Source: Laguncularia racemosa
Lineage: Eukaryota; Streptophyta; Magnoliopsida; Myrtales; Combretaceae
NCBI GenBank assembly: GCA_037954665.1
Contig: JBBMOL010000252.1
Location: forward strand, 372,001-436,000
DNA: 64,000 nucleotides
Direction: 5' to 3'
The notes under the pieces are model-generated. The model was not told the origin of the DNA and did no database searches. It saw nothing but the letters and a program-made list of their open reading frames with translations. How positions within the stretch are numbered: position 1 is the stretch's first letter; each line of letters starts with the position of its first letter. The position numbers were made by a program, and so were the translations under genes. This document shows positions 11,700 to 21,702 of this stretch, one piece after another.

Positions 11700-13350
11700 C
11701 TAAAAAGTGTTTGTGGGTTTAAATGGGGTCACATGAGCTTAATTCATAATTTGGTTATTAATGTAACAGAAAGGCCTAAGGTCATAATCTACATAATAAT
11801 TAAATTGAGCATTGTAATAAAATGAACAATTAAATAAAAATTAGAAATGGGCTAGGATCCCCTAAGAACTACTAAATTGGTCCAAAACAGGGTTCAATCA
11901 AACCAAACTAGTTTCCTCTTAACCATTCACCTAAACTGATTTTCAACATGGAAATTAACAAAATAAAATAAGTTTACAAATCTAAATTAACATGAAATAG
12001 AATAGGACCAAACCTTTGAAGATGAGTTGAGTCCAATTTATCTACAATCGGTTCAATTTTATCATAATCAATTTACAACCTTTGAATTGATTCAATTAAC
12101 AAGCCAAATCACTAATTAATTAATGAAGAATTTACATTTAGGCTAAACTAGTGGGCTTACTTAGATATATTAAATGGGCTCACTAGCCTATAAGGTTACA
12201 TTTGTTTGTGAACTAAGTTAAATCCAATAGGCTTAAATGGTAGTTAAACTCTAATTGAATTGGTAAGTATATTTAATCAAATTAATTTAATTTACAAAAA
12301 TACTAGTAATGATAATTATGTTTTTAATTGTATATGAATATCTAATTGAGTTAGAGAAATTTTTTGATCAATGATTGGTGATTGCTCATGGATTTTGGAT
12401 ATAGGATAACTAAAATGAATTAATACTTAAACATGACTTAAGTTTCTGTAATGTTGATAGTATGTGGTCACTTGATCAAGAAGATAACATCCTTGGTCTA
12501 GGCTTTGGGTAGTGGTTCAAAATGTTAGGATGATATCGTAGTTAGGCACCTAGGCTACAAAGGTGGTGTGATGAGTAGTTGATAGGATTAATACTTATGT
12601 GAAGCAGTCAAGGAAGCAGAGAGAAGTTAACCGAATGTCGTGTAAGGTGTAGGTCTCATACAAAATGGTAGGAATGGACTGCAACCATGGTGGCAAACTT
12701 AGCATTTGAAGTGAATAGTCTAACAAGACTACTTATATTAATTAATGGTTTTAGTATTATGGTTTCGGTCATGATAGCAGGATACTATGATAATCCCTTG
12801 ACGCCTATTAAGTAGGGTTAGACCCCTTTCATTCCTGAAAGTGTCTAAAGTTATGAGTACTTCCATGCTACTTATTATGCTTTAATTTAAACAACTTAAT
12901 AAATCTATGCAAAGAATGTGCTTGACTATTATGTGCTGAGTCCTTATAGCTCATTTCTTACTTTCCTTTTTTAGCTGTTGATAAGTTTGTTGATAGCATG
13001 TGAATTGAATATAGGTCGACTGCTACTTTAAGGACTAGGATATTGCTAGTTGAAGAGCCTTAATGATAGTTGTCACTTCCTTTTAATGTAAAACAACTTT
13101 ATAAATTTTATAAACACTGGATTTTATGAACTTTATAAGGGAATTAATTTTTTAGTTAATATCAATAACTATTTTCAAAACTTTATGGATTTGTAAAACA
13201 TTTTCGAGTGACAAATTTTTTTCCTAAACTAATAAATGATTTTAAGAAATAAAATTGGTTTAGAAACCCAGTTTTTGTGTAATAAGCCCTAATTTATTTA
13301 AGTAAAATTTGTAATAAGATATCATTGCTCTTAAGGTTTTAGGACGTGAT
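11700..13350 (+). repeat. Degenerate LTR-like segment, chromovirus type
   Basis: 12740-12975 resembles 47580-47790. Both share a GTTAGACC stretch, then GTTATGAGTACT(T/C)CCAT, an ATTAT-rich stretch and a (T/C)CTTATAGCTCA- or CTTTATGGCTCA-like site followed by a T-rich tract. The end may be the GGACGTGATG near 13346, comparable to GGTGTGACAT at 48260. The start is not defined; orientation is inferred from the shared order. Confidence 0.4.
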
Positions 13351-13559
13351 GCCTATCAAAAAATTACAAGTAAATTGATTATTATTAGTTAGGGTTTCTA
13401 AATTAGTTATTCGCACAATTCTTAACTAGGTGTTAGGTTATATAGAATCAATTACCATAGGAATAACGTGATTTTAGATTTGTGTTTACCTTGGTTGCTA
13501 TTTATTCTTGTTAGACTAGAAAAGAAAATAAATTTAATAAATATCTAACTAAACATTTC

Positions 13560-14112
13560 ATGTCACTTGTGTATGGCTTGGGCTAAGGGCCGAAGATGAC
13601 AGATTTCTAGGAAGCACCTCAATGATTGGTACGTAACGTTATCCTTAGTGGAGTCATGTGTTAAAATGATCTAGGGTAGATTTAGGGGTATTGGGGCCAA
13701 AGGTAGCACTTCCTAATATCAACTTGAAAGTTAGGGTTAGGGATAGCAATTCTCAATCTAGGACGTATATATACAGATATATATATATGTAAGCTTATAT
13801 GTGATGATCATGACCTCAAACTTTAGGAGCGGGTTCAAAACTAGTATATTAAGATATGTGATAAAATATGTCATTATAGTCTACTTTTAATTACATTAGA
13901 TTAGATTTTAAATTATCTAGAAAATCATAGAGTTATATATATTATCAAATAAATAAAGGATACATACGCATGATATTTGAAAAATTAACGATTTATTTTA
14001 TACTTTGGAGATATACTAATACTTGTGGTTTTAGACATGTGAAGAGTCAATGTGTCATTATTTAGTAATGACATGTGCCGAGTTGTGACATCTTGGGTTC
14101 GGGGGTGCTATA
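13560..14112 (+). repeat. Fragment of a Tekay-type LTR, 3' end
   Basis: The plus strand here resembles the minus strand of the LTR at 14971-16961. 13581-13710 matches the reverse complement of 15590-15720 (shared AAGCACCTCAATGAT- and TTAAAATGATCTA-type segments). The last 50 bases (TAGTAATGACATGT to GGGGGTGCTATA) match the LTR end TAGTAATGACACAT to GGGCGTTACA. This is an older related copy in the opposite orientation, truncated on its left. Confidence 0.6.
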
Positions 14113-14250
14113 GATTCACAAGGAAAGTGCAACAAAGTTAGATATGATAGCTAAAAAGAAAAGAAAAAGAAAAACATGTAGATTTAGCAATCATTTCACT
14201 TTTTATCTTTGGAAGATGATTGCTGAAGACATGGGGAAATGGCTACCACC

Positions 14251-14656
14251 CCTTAGAATTGGCTCAAATTTAATTGTGATGCTTCACTTAAGATAAGAAC
14301 ATCTATTGGGGAGGGGGGTGGGAGGAGTGGGGTGGGGTTAGGGGTGGGGACGACGCATAGCAAGAGATGAAAAGGGAGTTTATGTTGGGGGATTTGTGAA
14401 GAAACTTTTCACTGTCTCTCCTATTGAGGTAGAAATTTGGGCAATATATTGGTGCCTAAGATTGACTAAAGAGTGGGGCTTAGATAGTGTGATTTTTGAA
14501 ACTGATTCCTTAGAAGCTTATAGATGGATAATTGTGGAAAGAGTCCCTCCTTTTTCATCTTTTGTTGTGTATCTTTGTAGAGAATTGATCCTGAAGCTAA
14601 AGAAGGTGAAAATAGTTTGGACAAGGAAGCATAATTGCCTAGCCCATGAATAAGCT
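14251..14656 (+). pseudogene. RNase H-like (RVT_3 type) domain pseudogene
   Basis: Starts WLKFNCDASLK, the first beta strand with its catalytic Asp. After a G-rich insert it resumes with IARDEKGVYVGGFVKKLF, EVEIWAIYWCLRLTKEWGLD (catalytic Glu), VIFETDSLEA (catalytic Asp) and IVWTRKHNCLAHE. The three visible acidic residues match the RNase H fold. The frame is broken at the G-rich insert (14308-14350) and ends with TAA at 14651-14653. Residues after the stop (AQP) still resemble the family. Confidence 0.75.
14308..14350 (+). repeat. G-rich tract with canonical G-quadruplex motif
   Basis: 14329-14349 consists of four runs of four Gs with loops T, TTA and T, a perfect G4-forming pattern. More G runs lie just upstream. 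It occupies the loop after the first strand of the RNase H fold, where related proteins have a short glycine-rich turn. Confidence 0.85.
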
Positions 14657-14920
14657 CAACCTTTATGAAGCTTGTAAATAGAGGAAATTTTCTAAGGAAG
14701 ACCTAATAATTTGCTGTTGCTTAATTCGAAATTTCAAGAGTTATATTTTTAGCTGAGTATAGGCTGATCTATGTTTAGCTGTTCTGTGTTGTTTTATTGC
14801 AGTAGCTCCCGTTGGTGTATTGTGGTTGGATTTTATTACTGTAAGGACTTTTGATCCATTACTTTAGTTAATATATTTTCATTTACTGAAAAAGATCAAA
14901 TAAAATTATAGGTCTACATC

Positions 14921-14923
<3 letters not shown>

Positions 14924-14952
<29 letters not shown>
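14924..14952. repeat. (AT)n microsatellite
   Basis: About 29 bases of alternating AT, next to the left end of the Tekay-type element. Confidence 0.9.
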
Positions 14953-14958
<6 letters not shown>

Positions 14959-16049
14959 TTTGTTTATTTGTGTAACGCCCTAGAACTTGGAACATCACAA
15001 CCCACCATGTGTCATTACTATAAAGCGACATGCTAAGGCTCTAAAACTCTATAATACTTCAAAACATGATCATTTATATTAACCATTATATTACTATAAC
15101 TTCAATCAAATAAATGACTCTCAAATGAGTCATTCTAAATCTCATTATTTAATAAAAACAAAATCTTAAGATAACAATTATCTCCATAACTTCAATTTAA
15201 CTCATAAAACTTCAAATTACAAATATCTAGAACTTTTCATCACTCTTTCTCCACATATTAATAATGTTCTCTTCTCATTTCATCCATGTAATGTACTACT
15301 AAGTTCCCATTCTCATCATATTCCACTTGCTCGTCATTCTCGCTTACAACTAAAAAAATATAAGAAGGGGGTGGGTGTGGTTAGTGAGCCTAAGCTTAGT
15401 ACGTGAGTACCACAACCACATGCACATGATACACCACAAAAAAAACACACGTATACATGTAACATTTATCTATAATGCATTCACACTTCAACTTATACAC
15501 TAATCTCAAAATGAATTATATCACATAGGGGTACTCATGACGCCAATACACACAAAATTTTGTCATAGTGGGAACTACTACTGCGGGCCCCATCTAACCT
15601 TAATCTACCTTAGATCATTTTAATACATGGCTCCACTAGGGACAATGCGGCATACCGATCATTGAGGTGCCCCCTAGGGATCTAATACTGCGGGCCCTTA
15701 GGCTGAGCTAAGTACAAACAACATACATCAATTAATTCATATAACACTTTAACACTTCATTATTCCACATTCTATTCATTAAATAGCTACCTAGCAGTCA
15801 CATATAGCAAATAAAGTAAAGACATACCTAGAATCCTAGCCTTAAGCACGTTTGGTCCTAAACTTAAGCTAAGCTGAAATCTATACAATCATTAATATAT
15901 CCTTCTTAGTACTAATCTAAGAATAATATAACTCTCTTAATTTCTCTTAATCTATTAGGTTATATAAGGTCTTACTAATTATCTAGATTGTGCATAAATT
16001 AGTTTAATTAGGAGTTAAATAGATATTAAATGAAATCATGTTTAACTTA

Positions 16050-16360
16050 ACACGGCTATATTAGAGGCCGTGTAGCTTAATGCAGTTATTACATGATTGT
16101 GTCAAAATGTTATGTATCTTTCGTTACGTTTTGGGGTTCAACACGGTTGGAATACAATAGTGTAGACATGCTGTGTATCTCTTGGCATATTTATTGTTTT
16201 TAACATGGGAGTAACATGATTGTGTTAAGAGGTTATGTATCTCTCGGTATATCTTTTATATTCAACACGAGAGTAACACGATCGTGTTAGGAGGTTGTGT
16301 ATCTTTTTGGGTTTACACGGTTGAAACACGGCCATGTTGGGAGGTCGTGTATCTCTCGGT
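16050..16360 (-). repeat. ~62-bp repeats with ACACG/CGTGT motif in Tekay-type LTR
   Basis: On the plus strand, ACAC-start units begin at 16050, 16141, 16203, 16265 and 16315. The middle ones are 62 bp apart. Each pairs an ACACGG-like arm with a CGTGT-like arm followed by GTATCTCT. It lies several hundred bases downstream of the minus-strand TATA box, so it would be transcribed. Confidence 0.8.
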
Positions 16361-16769
16361 AAAGTTCTACAAAACCTATTTTTCTATACTAATTCCTCTT
16401 AAATCCTAATTGTTATGTTTTTAATCTAACTAGTCATTATATTACCCATATCTAACATAAAGTTAGGTTCTAGTCTACTCACTTGGCTTGGATTCGCACT
16501 TAGAACTTTGAATTTGGTTGATTTCTTGCTTGTTTAATCTTGTCCTTCAATTCAATCCCTATGAACAACCAAAATGATTTTGTGGTTGAATCTCCTTTGC
16601 TAAAATAAGTCTTGTAATAACTAAAAATCAAACCTTTTTGCTTTGTTATGATGTCTCCTTAGATTGTTTTAGGTTTTTCCTGTAGGGTTCCCACTTTGTA
16701 TCACTCTATCTCTCTAGACTACTATGAATGGGAAAAGTGTGTAAAAGGACAAAACCCTAGGTTAGTTTC

Positions 16770-16778
16770 GCTTTTATA
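16770..16778 (-). promoter_or_regulatory. TATA box of the Tekay-type 3' LTR
   Basis: Minus strand TATAAAAGC. The corresponding site in the other LTR (near 28841-28850) has decayed to TATAAGA. Confidence 0.6.
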
Positions 16779-16844
16779 GTTCTACTAGGAAAGATGAAAT
16801 TGCACTTGTTCCATTGTCCTCTTTATGACATTGCCATTTGTCAA

Positions 16845-16882
<38 letters not shown>

Positions 16883-16961
16883 TACTTATTTTATAATACT
16901 ATTTTTATGACACACACACACACACACACACACACATGTTTATTTAAAATCCTATATTACA

Positions 16962-16980
16962 TTCCCCACCTCCCCCTTTC
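16962..16980 (-). other. Tekay-type polypurine tract
   Basis: Minus strand GAAAGGGGGAGGTGGGGAA directly before the TGTAATA start of the 3' LTR. Confidence 0.85.
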
Positions 16981-16984
16981 TATT

Positions 16985-17521
16985 AAAACTTTCATCCTCG
17001 AAAGTTACCTGGAATTGGGAAGAGTTCTGGATGCTTTTTCTTCATTTCTTCTTCTAATTTCCATGTCACCTCTCATTTTGTTTGATTTATCCATTTCACT
17101 TTGACATAAGGAATTCTTCTTCTCTTTAAACTTGCTCCTTTGTGTCTTCTATTCTCATAGGTCTTTTTTTATAGAGGATAAGTCTGGCTGTACCTTTAAG
17201 GGTTTTAAAGCTACTACTTGATCTGGGTTTGGTACATATTTTCTTAATATCTATACATTAAAAACACATCATGTACCTCGACTAGACTTGGTGATAGGGC
17301 CAACTTGTACGCAACTGTCCCAACTCTTTCTAGAATTTCAAATGGACCCATATATCTTAAATTTAGCTTACCCCACGGTCTAAACTTAATTACCCCTTTA
17401 GTTGGAGATATCTTCAGTAAGACTTTATCTCTAACTTGACATTCTAGAGGGTGTCATCGTTTGTCTGCATAACTTTTCTAATGACTCTAGGCTTATAGAA
17501 TTCGTTGTTTTATTACTTTAA
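16985..17521 (-). pseudogene. Tekay-type integrase C-terminus and chromodomain-like tail
   Basis: One minus-strand frame reads QVRDKVLLKISPTKGVIKF, then a conserved GPFEILERVGTVAYKLALSP, the GPY/F module of integrase. After a stop-rich patch it gives RRRIPYVKVKWINQTK and EVTWKLEEEMKKKHPELFPI, a chromodomain-like end. This is the continuation of the integrase cut at 22868 by the nested element. Stops include several CAA/CAG- and TGG-derived TAA/TAG/TGA codons. Confidence 0.85.
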
Positions 17522-17749
17522 TGATGAGAGCCAAGCCGGAAGAAGAAATGTAGATCCTCTTGAAGTGCCGCCTGGACCGATCACAAGAAATCAAGCGAAA
17601 CGATTCAAGGAAGCACTTAACGGGTTGATAAAGGTTGTCCATGAAGCCGGAAAGGATTGGAGCAATCATGAAGTTGGAACGGATTGGAACAACCATGGGA
17701 AGACCCTTGCTTTTATACAAGTCACACCGGACACGGGTTGAAGAGGGCG

Positions 17750-17965
17750 TGTATGTTCAAGGCACGACCGTGTAGGAATTCCAAGATTGCACAGAACCAT
17801 ACACGGCTAGACATATGGCTAAAAGGCACAGCCGTGTATGGAGACAAGCAAATCCACAGAAAGATACATGACTAGAAGTACACGGTCGTGTATGTGACCA
17901 GAATGTGCATAGAAAAGTACACGGCCAAAGTACACGGTCGTGTACACGGCCGTGTATTCCTTGCC
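17750..17965 (+). repeat. Cluster of TACACGGCCGTGTA-type palindromes in U3
   Basis: Includes GCACGACCGTGTA, CACAGCCGTGTATGG, TACACGGTCGTGTATG, and an overlapping pair near 17930-17957 of the form TACACGGTCGTGTACACGG then CCGTGTA. The cluster ends about 90 bases before the TATA box and is conserved at 22257-22470 in the other LTR. Confidence 0.85.
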
Positions 17966-18052
17966 GGCCAGCTTGTTCTGTTTTCGTGTTTTTACACAAC
18001 TTATCTAAGCTACGTCGTTTTGGACTTTTTTTTTCACGAATTGTAACCCTAG

Positions 18053-18060
18053 TATAAAAG
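18053..18060 (+). promoter_or_regulatory. TATA box of nested chromovirus 5' LTR
   Basis: TATAAAAG, conserved at 22559-22566 in the 3' LTR. Confidence 0.7.
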
Positions 18061-18364
18061 CTCCTAAGGTTTAGAACAACTTAGCATTTTACATCTTTGA
18101 ACATTAAACACTTTTGAGAGGCACCTCTCTTGGTTCTTTAAGAACTAAATCGAACTTATCAGACTAATTTCCGTGGCGTTCATCCCGACTTATCAATCGG
18201 TCTTTCATCCCGATTGTGGCGTCTTCATTTTATACCAAGGTTCTTGTCTCGCTTATAGACAACGGGTCGTGGTTTACACTTTAGGTGTTTGGGCGTCTTA
18301 GGCAACGAATTCTGAACGTATTGGTATTGGGTTTCATCACGGGTTGGCGTGGTTCGTATCAGTT

Positions 18365-18381
18365 TGGTATCAGAGCTTAGG
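18365..18381 (+). other. Primer binding site, initiator tRNA-Met type
   Basis: TGGTATCAGAGCTTAGG, the standard iMet PBS start in plant LTR elements, just inside the 5' LTR. Confidence 0.9.
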
Positions 18382-18876
18382 TTTGTCAAAACATCAAGTT
18401 CGGTTGAGGAAGGTAATATCAAAAACCCTAACTCCAATCGTTCATATCAATTATCGTGTTCAATTTCGTAGTATTGATTGTCTTTTAATAGTGTAATATC
18501 GACTAGGCGATTGTTACAAAAAAAACAAAAAGAGTAAAAATCACGACCAAAAAAAAGAAGAGAAAAGAAAAGAAAAGAAAAACGTGATCAAGAGCAACAA
18601 CCAAGACAAAAAAAAAAAAAATTCGGATAGAAAAATAGAGGAAAATTTATGAACCCTAGAGTTGTTTTGAATTCTACGGAAGGGGATTGGTGTAGTTCGG
18701 GTTAGTTCCAAGAGAATTGAGAAGAGGAAGTTGGTGAGTTGATATCATCATTGTTTGTAAGAATACACGAGTGACTGTGTGATATCATCATTTGAGCGAA
18801 ACACATAAAGGAGTGTATCGTGAGGTTTAATTATATATATATATTTGTGTTAGTACTAATCTTTTTTGCAGGAACT
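18382..18876 (+). other. Leader of nested chromovirus
   Basis: About 490 bases between PBS and gag ATG with A-rich tracts (18520-18640). A strong splice-acceptor pattern (TACTAAT, T-run, GCAG ending 18871) lies six bases before the gag ATG. A possible donor AGGTAATA lies at 18411-18418. Confidence 0.6.
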
Positions 18877-20184
18877 ATGTCGAGGCAACATTCTTCGGAA
18901 GGTGAGAGGGGAAGGTTTGATGTTAGGTTAGTAATTGAGGCATTGAGGGGTGAGATGAAGAGGATGTTCCAAGAGGGAATGGAACAAATTCATGAGATGG
19001 TAGAGCAAAGATTAGAGCAATCCACAAATGTATTCCAAGGGCGTAAGAGGGAGAGTCGTTCTAGGAGGGTACCGAGGGGTGGAGATGAAATGTCGGATGA
19101 TGACTTTGATGAGCCTTCTATCGGGAGTTATAGAGGATATAGTGGTCAGAATAGAGGAACTAGGGATTGGGAAGATAGAGGAGATAGGAATAGAGAGGAT
19201 GATCAATTAAGTAGCATAAAGATGAAGATTCCTCCCTTCCAAGGGAAGAATGATCCCGAGGCGTACTTAGAGTGGGAGAAAAAGGTGGAGATGGTGTTTG
19301 ATTGTCACAACTATAGTGGGAAAAAGAAAGCAAAACTTGCTGCCATTGAGTTTTCGGATTATGCTATAGTGTGGTGGGATCAACTAATGTTGAATAGGAG
19401 AAGGAGTGGCGAGCCACCTATTGAGTCTTTGGAAGAGATGAAAAGAGTGATGAAGAAGCGATTTGTGCCTGCGTATTACTATCATGGATTGCACAACAAG
19501 TTGCAAACTCTGAGGCAGGGAAGCCGAAGTGTAGATGAGTATTTCAAGGAGATGGAAGTCACTATGATTAGGGCGAATGTAGAGGAGGATAGAGAGGCTA
19601 CAATGGCTAGGTTTCTTGTTGGGTTGAATAGAGAAATCCAAAATGTAGTTGAATTGTAGCATTATGTAGAATTGGAGGATATGGTTCACATGGCTATAAA
19701 GGTTGAGAACCAGCACAAGAGGAAAGGTAGTAGTAATGCACGGTTTCCACAGGGTAATGGTTCATCCGCTTGGAAGACCAACCAATGGAAGAAAGAAGAA
19801 AAGCCTTTACCCACCAAACCAAAAGGGGAGCTGAGGTAAGCGGGTTCTACTCCTGGTAACCAAGGTAACCCTGAATCTTCTACTTCTAGAAATCGTGACA
19901 TTAGATGTTTTAAATGCCAAGGTAGAGGCCATATTGCTAGTCAATGTCCAAATAGGCATGTGATGATTTTGCGTGATGATGGAGAGTATGAGACTGAAGG
20001 GGATAGTGAAGAAGATGATATGCCTCCATTAAAGGATGCTAGTGATGATGAGGAGCCTGCAATGGGAAGGCTAGTGGCAGTAGTGAAGCGAGCTTTGAAT
20101 GTGCAGGTGAAGGAAGAAGAGGAGGTGCAAAGAGAGAATATATTTCATACTAGATGTTATCTAGGAGATCACATTTGTAGTTAG
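18877..20184 (+). pseudogene. Gag of nested chromovirus
   Basis: Begins MSRQHSSEGERG at 18877, chosen because it follows the leader and matches family starts; the frame is open upstream to 18820. A charged coiled-coil-like N-terminus leads to the capsid-like domain (KIPPFQGKNDPEAYLEWEKK, FVPAYYYHGLHNKLQTLRQG, ATMARFLVGLNREIQNVVEL). A TAG at 19657-19659 follows where relatives have Gln. The same frame continues through a TAA (19837-19839) to an intact CCHC zinc knuckle at 19906-19947 (CFKCQGRGHIASQC), an acidic region, and a TAG at 20182. Confidence 0.9.
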
Positions 20185-20679
20185 ATCATTGATGGAGGGA
20201 GTTGCACCAATGTAGTGAGTAATTTTATTGTTGAGAGGCTGGGGCTCAAAATTGTTAGACACCCTAGTCCATATAAATTGCAGTGGTTGAATGATAGTGG
20301 TGAGACTAAGGTGAGTAAGCAAGCCTTGATTGGTTTTCGCATTGGTAGATATGAGGATGAGGTGTTATGTGATGTAGTGCCAATGCAAGCATGTCATGTG
20401 TTGTTGGGGAGGCCGTGACAATTTGATAGGAAGGTTGCTCATGATGGCTTTTCTAACAAGTATTCGCTTGTTCACCAAGGGAAAAGCTTTAATCTTAAAC
20501 CGTTAACACCTAAACAAGTGTATGAGGATCAGTTGCAGCTACAACAGTCGTTTGCAAAACACAAGGTGAGTGAAAAGCAGAGTGAGAGTGAGAGAGCAAA
20601 AGACAATGAGAAGAAAAAGGAATATAAAAGTCAAGATCAAAAGGAAAAGGAGAGGAAGGTTGGAAAGAGTGTGAGAGGC
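20185..20679 (+). pseudogene. Protease region of nested chromovirus
   Basis: Reads IIDGGSCTNVVSNFIVERLG, the aspartic-protease active-site region with the D-G-G form typical of this group. CHVLLGRP follows, then a TGA (20416-20418) that replaces a conserved Trp codon, then QFDRKVAHDG. It is in the same frame as gag. A lysine/glutamate-rich linker (20560-20680) follows. Expression would need readthrough, and at least four nonsense codons block it. Confidence 0.85.
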
Positions 20680-20700
20680 TAAGTTGAAGGGGGATCAACT

Positions 20701-21138
20701 TTGGTGGTGAGTGAAAAGGAGAGGGCAGCCTTGCAAAAGGAGAGTTGTGTGGCAAGAGCGAGTGTAGTAAGGAGAGTGTTAGTGATGAGGCAACCTATGT
20801 TGTTGCTGGTTTTTAAGGAAACATGTTTGACTACTAACGAATTATCTAATGCTTTGCCTAGTGTGGTTGTGTCTCTTGTGCAGGATTTTGAAAATGTCTT
20901 TCCAAAGGAACTCCAAAGGCAGGTAGATGAGTTAATGGAGAAGAGATACGTGAGAGAAGGCATGAGTCCATGTGCAGTGCCTGTGATTTTGGTGCCTAAG
21001 AAAGATGGGATATGGAGAATGTGTGTTGACTGTCGCGCCATCAACAACCTTACGATAAAGTATCGTCATCCTATTCCTTATTTAGATGACTTCTTAGATT
21101 GGTTATATGAGTATAGTGTCATTCCTCGTGAGCCATAG
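20701..21138 (+). pseudogene. RT N-terminus of nested chromovirus joined to integrase
   Basis: QDFENVFPKE jumps directly to LQRQVDELMEKRYVREGMSP, omitting about 50 residues found in relatives. It then gives CAVPVILVPKKDGIWRMCVD and AINNLTIKYRHPIPYLDDFL. After DWLYE it switches to SVIPREP, the start of a conserved integrase-core stretch. RT palm, RNase H and the integrase zinc finger are thus missing (some 700 residues by family comparison), yet the next segments stay in the same frame. The TAG at 21136 replaces a conserved Trp. Confidence 0.88.
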
Positions 21139-21702
21139 ATAAACATTTCCATAAATTTTATGTTAGGATTATCTAGGCCTAGGCATGGTCGAGATTCTAA
21201 TTTTGTGGTTATGGATAGGATTTTTAAAACGTTTCATTTCATTCCTTATCATAAAACTGATGATGCTATACACATTGTGGATTTGTTCTTTTGAAAGGTA
21301 GTACGTCTGCATGGTATACCTAGAAGCATTGTTAGTGATCGAGATGAGAAATTTTTGAGTCATTTTTGGAGAGTATTGTGGGAAAAGTTGGGAACTAAAT
21401 GGATGTTTTCAACTATATGTCACCCACAAATTGATGGGCAAATTGATGTGGTTAATAGGACTTTAATTCAATTGTTAGGGGCAATCATAGAGAAGAACAT
21501 TAGGATTTGGAAGGATTGTCTACCATTTGTGGAGTTTGCATATAACAGGGCTTTATATAACAATACTCATTGTTCACCATTTGAGATTGTGTATGGTTTT
21601 AACCCATTGGTTCCTATTTATTTATTGCCATTGCCACTTAACAAGTCTGTGAGTTTTGATGCTGATTCTAAGGCAGATTTCGTGAGAAAGCTACATGCAT
21701 AG
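21139..21702 (+). pseudogene. Integrase core of nested chromovirus
   Basis: Same frame as gag. It shows FVVMDRIFKTFHFIPYHKTD, VVRLHGIPRSIVSDRDEKFL (a catalytic Asp region) and FSTICHPQIDGQIDVVNRTL. It continues with ECLPFVEFAYN-like and PFEIVYGFNPLVPI motifs. Nonsense codons at about 21292 (from CGA, Arg in relatives) and 21700 (from CAG). Confidence 0.88.

Larger units (their letters stand above)
14190..14893 (+). mobile_element. 5'-truncated LINE (L1-type) fragment
   Basis: It contains an RNase H domain pseudogene and a noncoding tail ending TTTCATTTACTGAAAAAG, a common style of plant LINE 3' end with a short A-rich tail. The RT and endonuclease parts are absent. Such RNase H domains also occur in host RVT_3 proteins. 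The LINE call rests on the tail and lack of introns. Confidence 0.55.
14971..16961 (-). repeat. Tekay-type 3' LTR (1991 bp)
   Basis: On the minus strand it starts TGTAATATAGG at 16961 and ends GGGCGTTACA at 14971. The TATA box TATAAAAGC (minus) is at 16770-16778. It contains a ~62-bp repeat array (16050-16360), a (TA)n tract (16846-16879) and a (CA)n tract (16911-16936). It is longer than the other LTR because of these tracts and a ~60-bp segment near 15610-15670 missing at 27800. Confidence 0.9.
17522..18361 (+). repeat. 5' LTR of nested chromovirus (840 bp)
   Basis: TG...CA ends. The U3 carries a cluster of TACACGG(C/T)CGTGTA palindromes at about 17750-17965, then a TATA box at 18053-18060. 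The PBS starts four bases after the LTR end. Confidence 0.93.

Noticed and set aside
16838..17104. 88-codon frame at the Tekay LTR/PPT junction
   Set aside because: Its first part is (TA)n and (CA)n microsatellite translation; it crosses the LTR boundary and the PPT.
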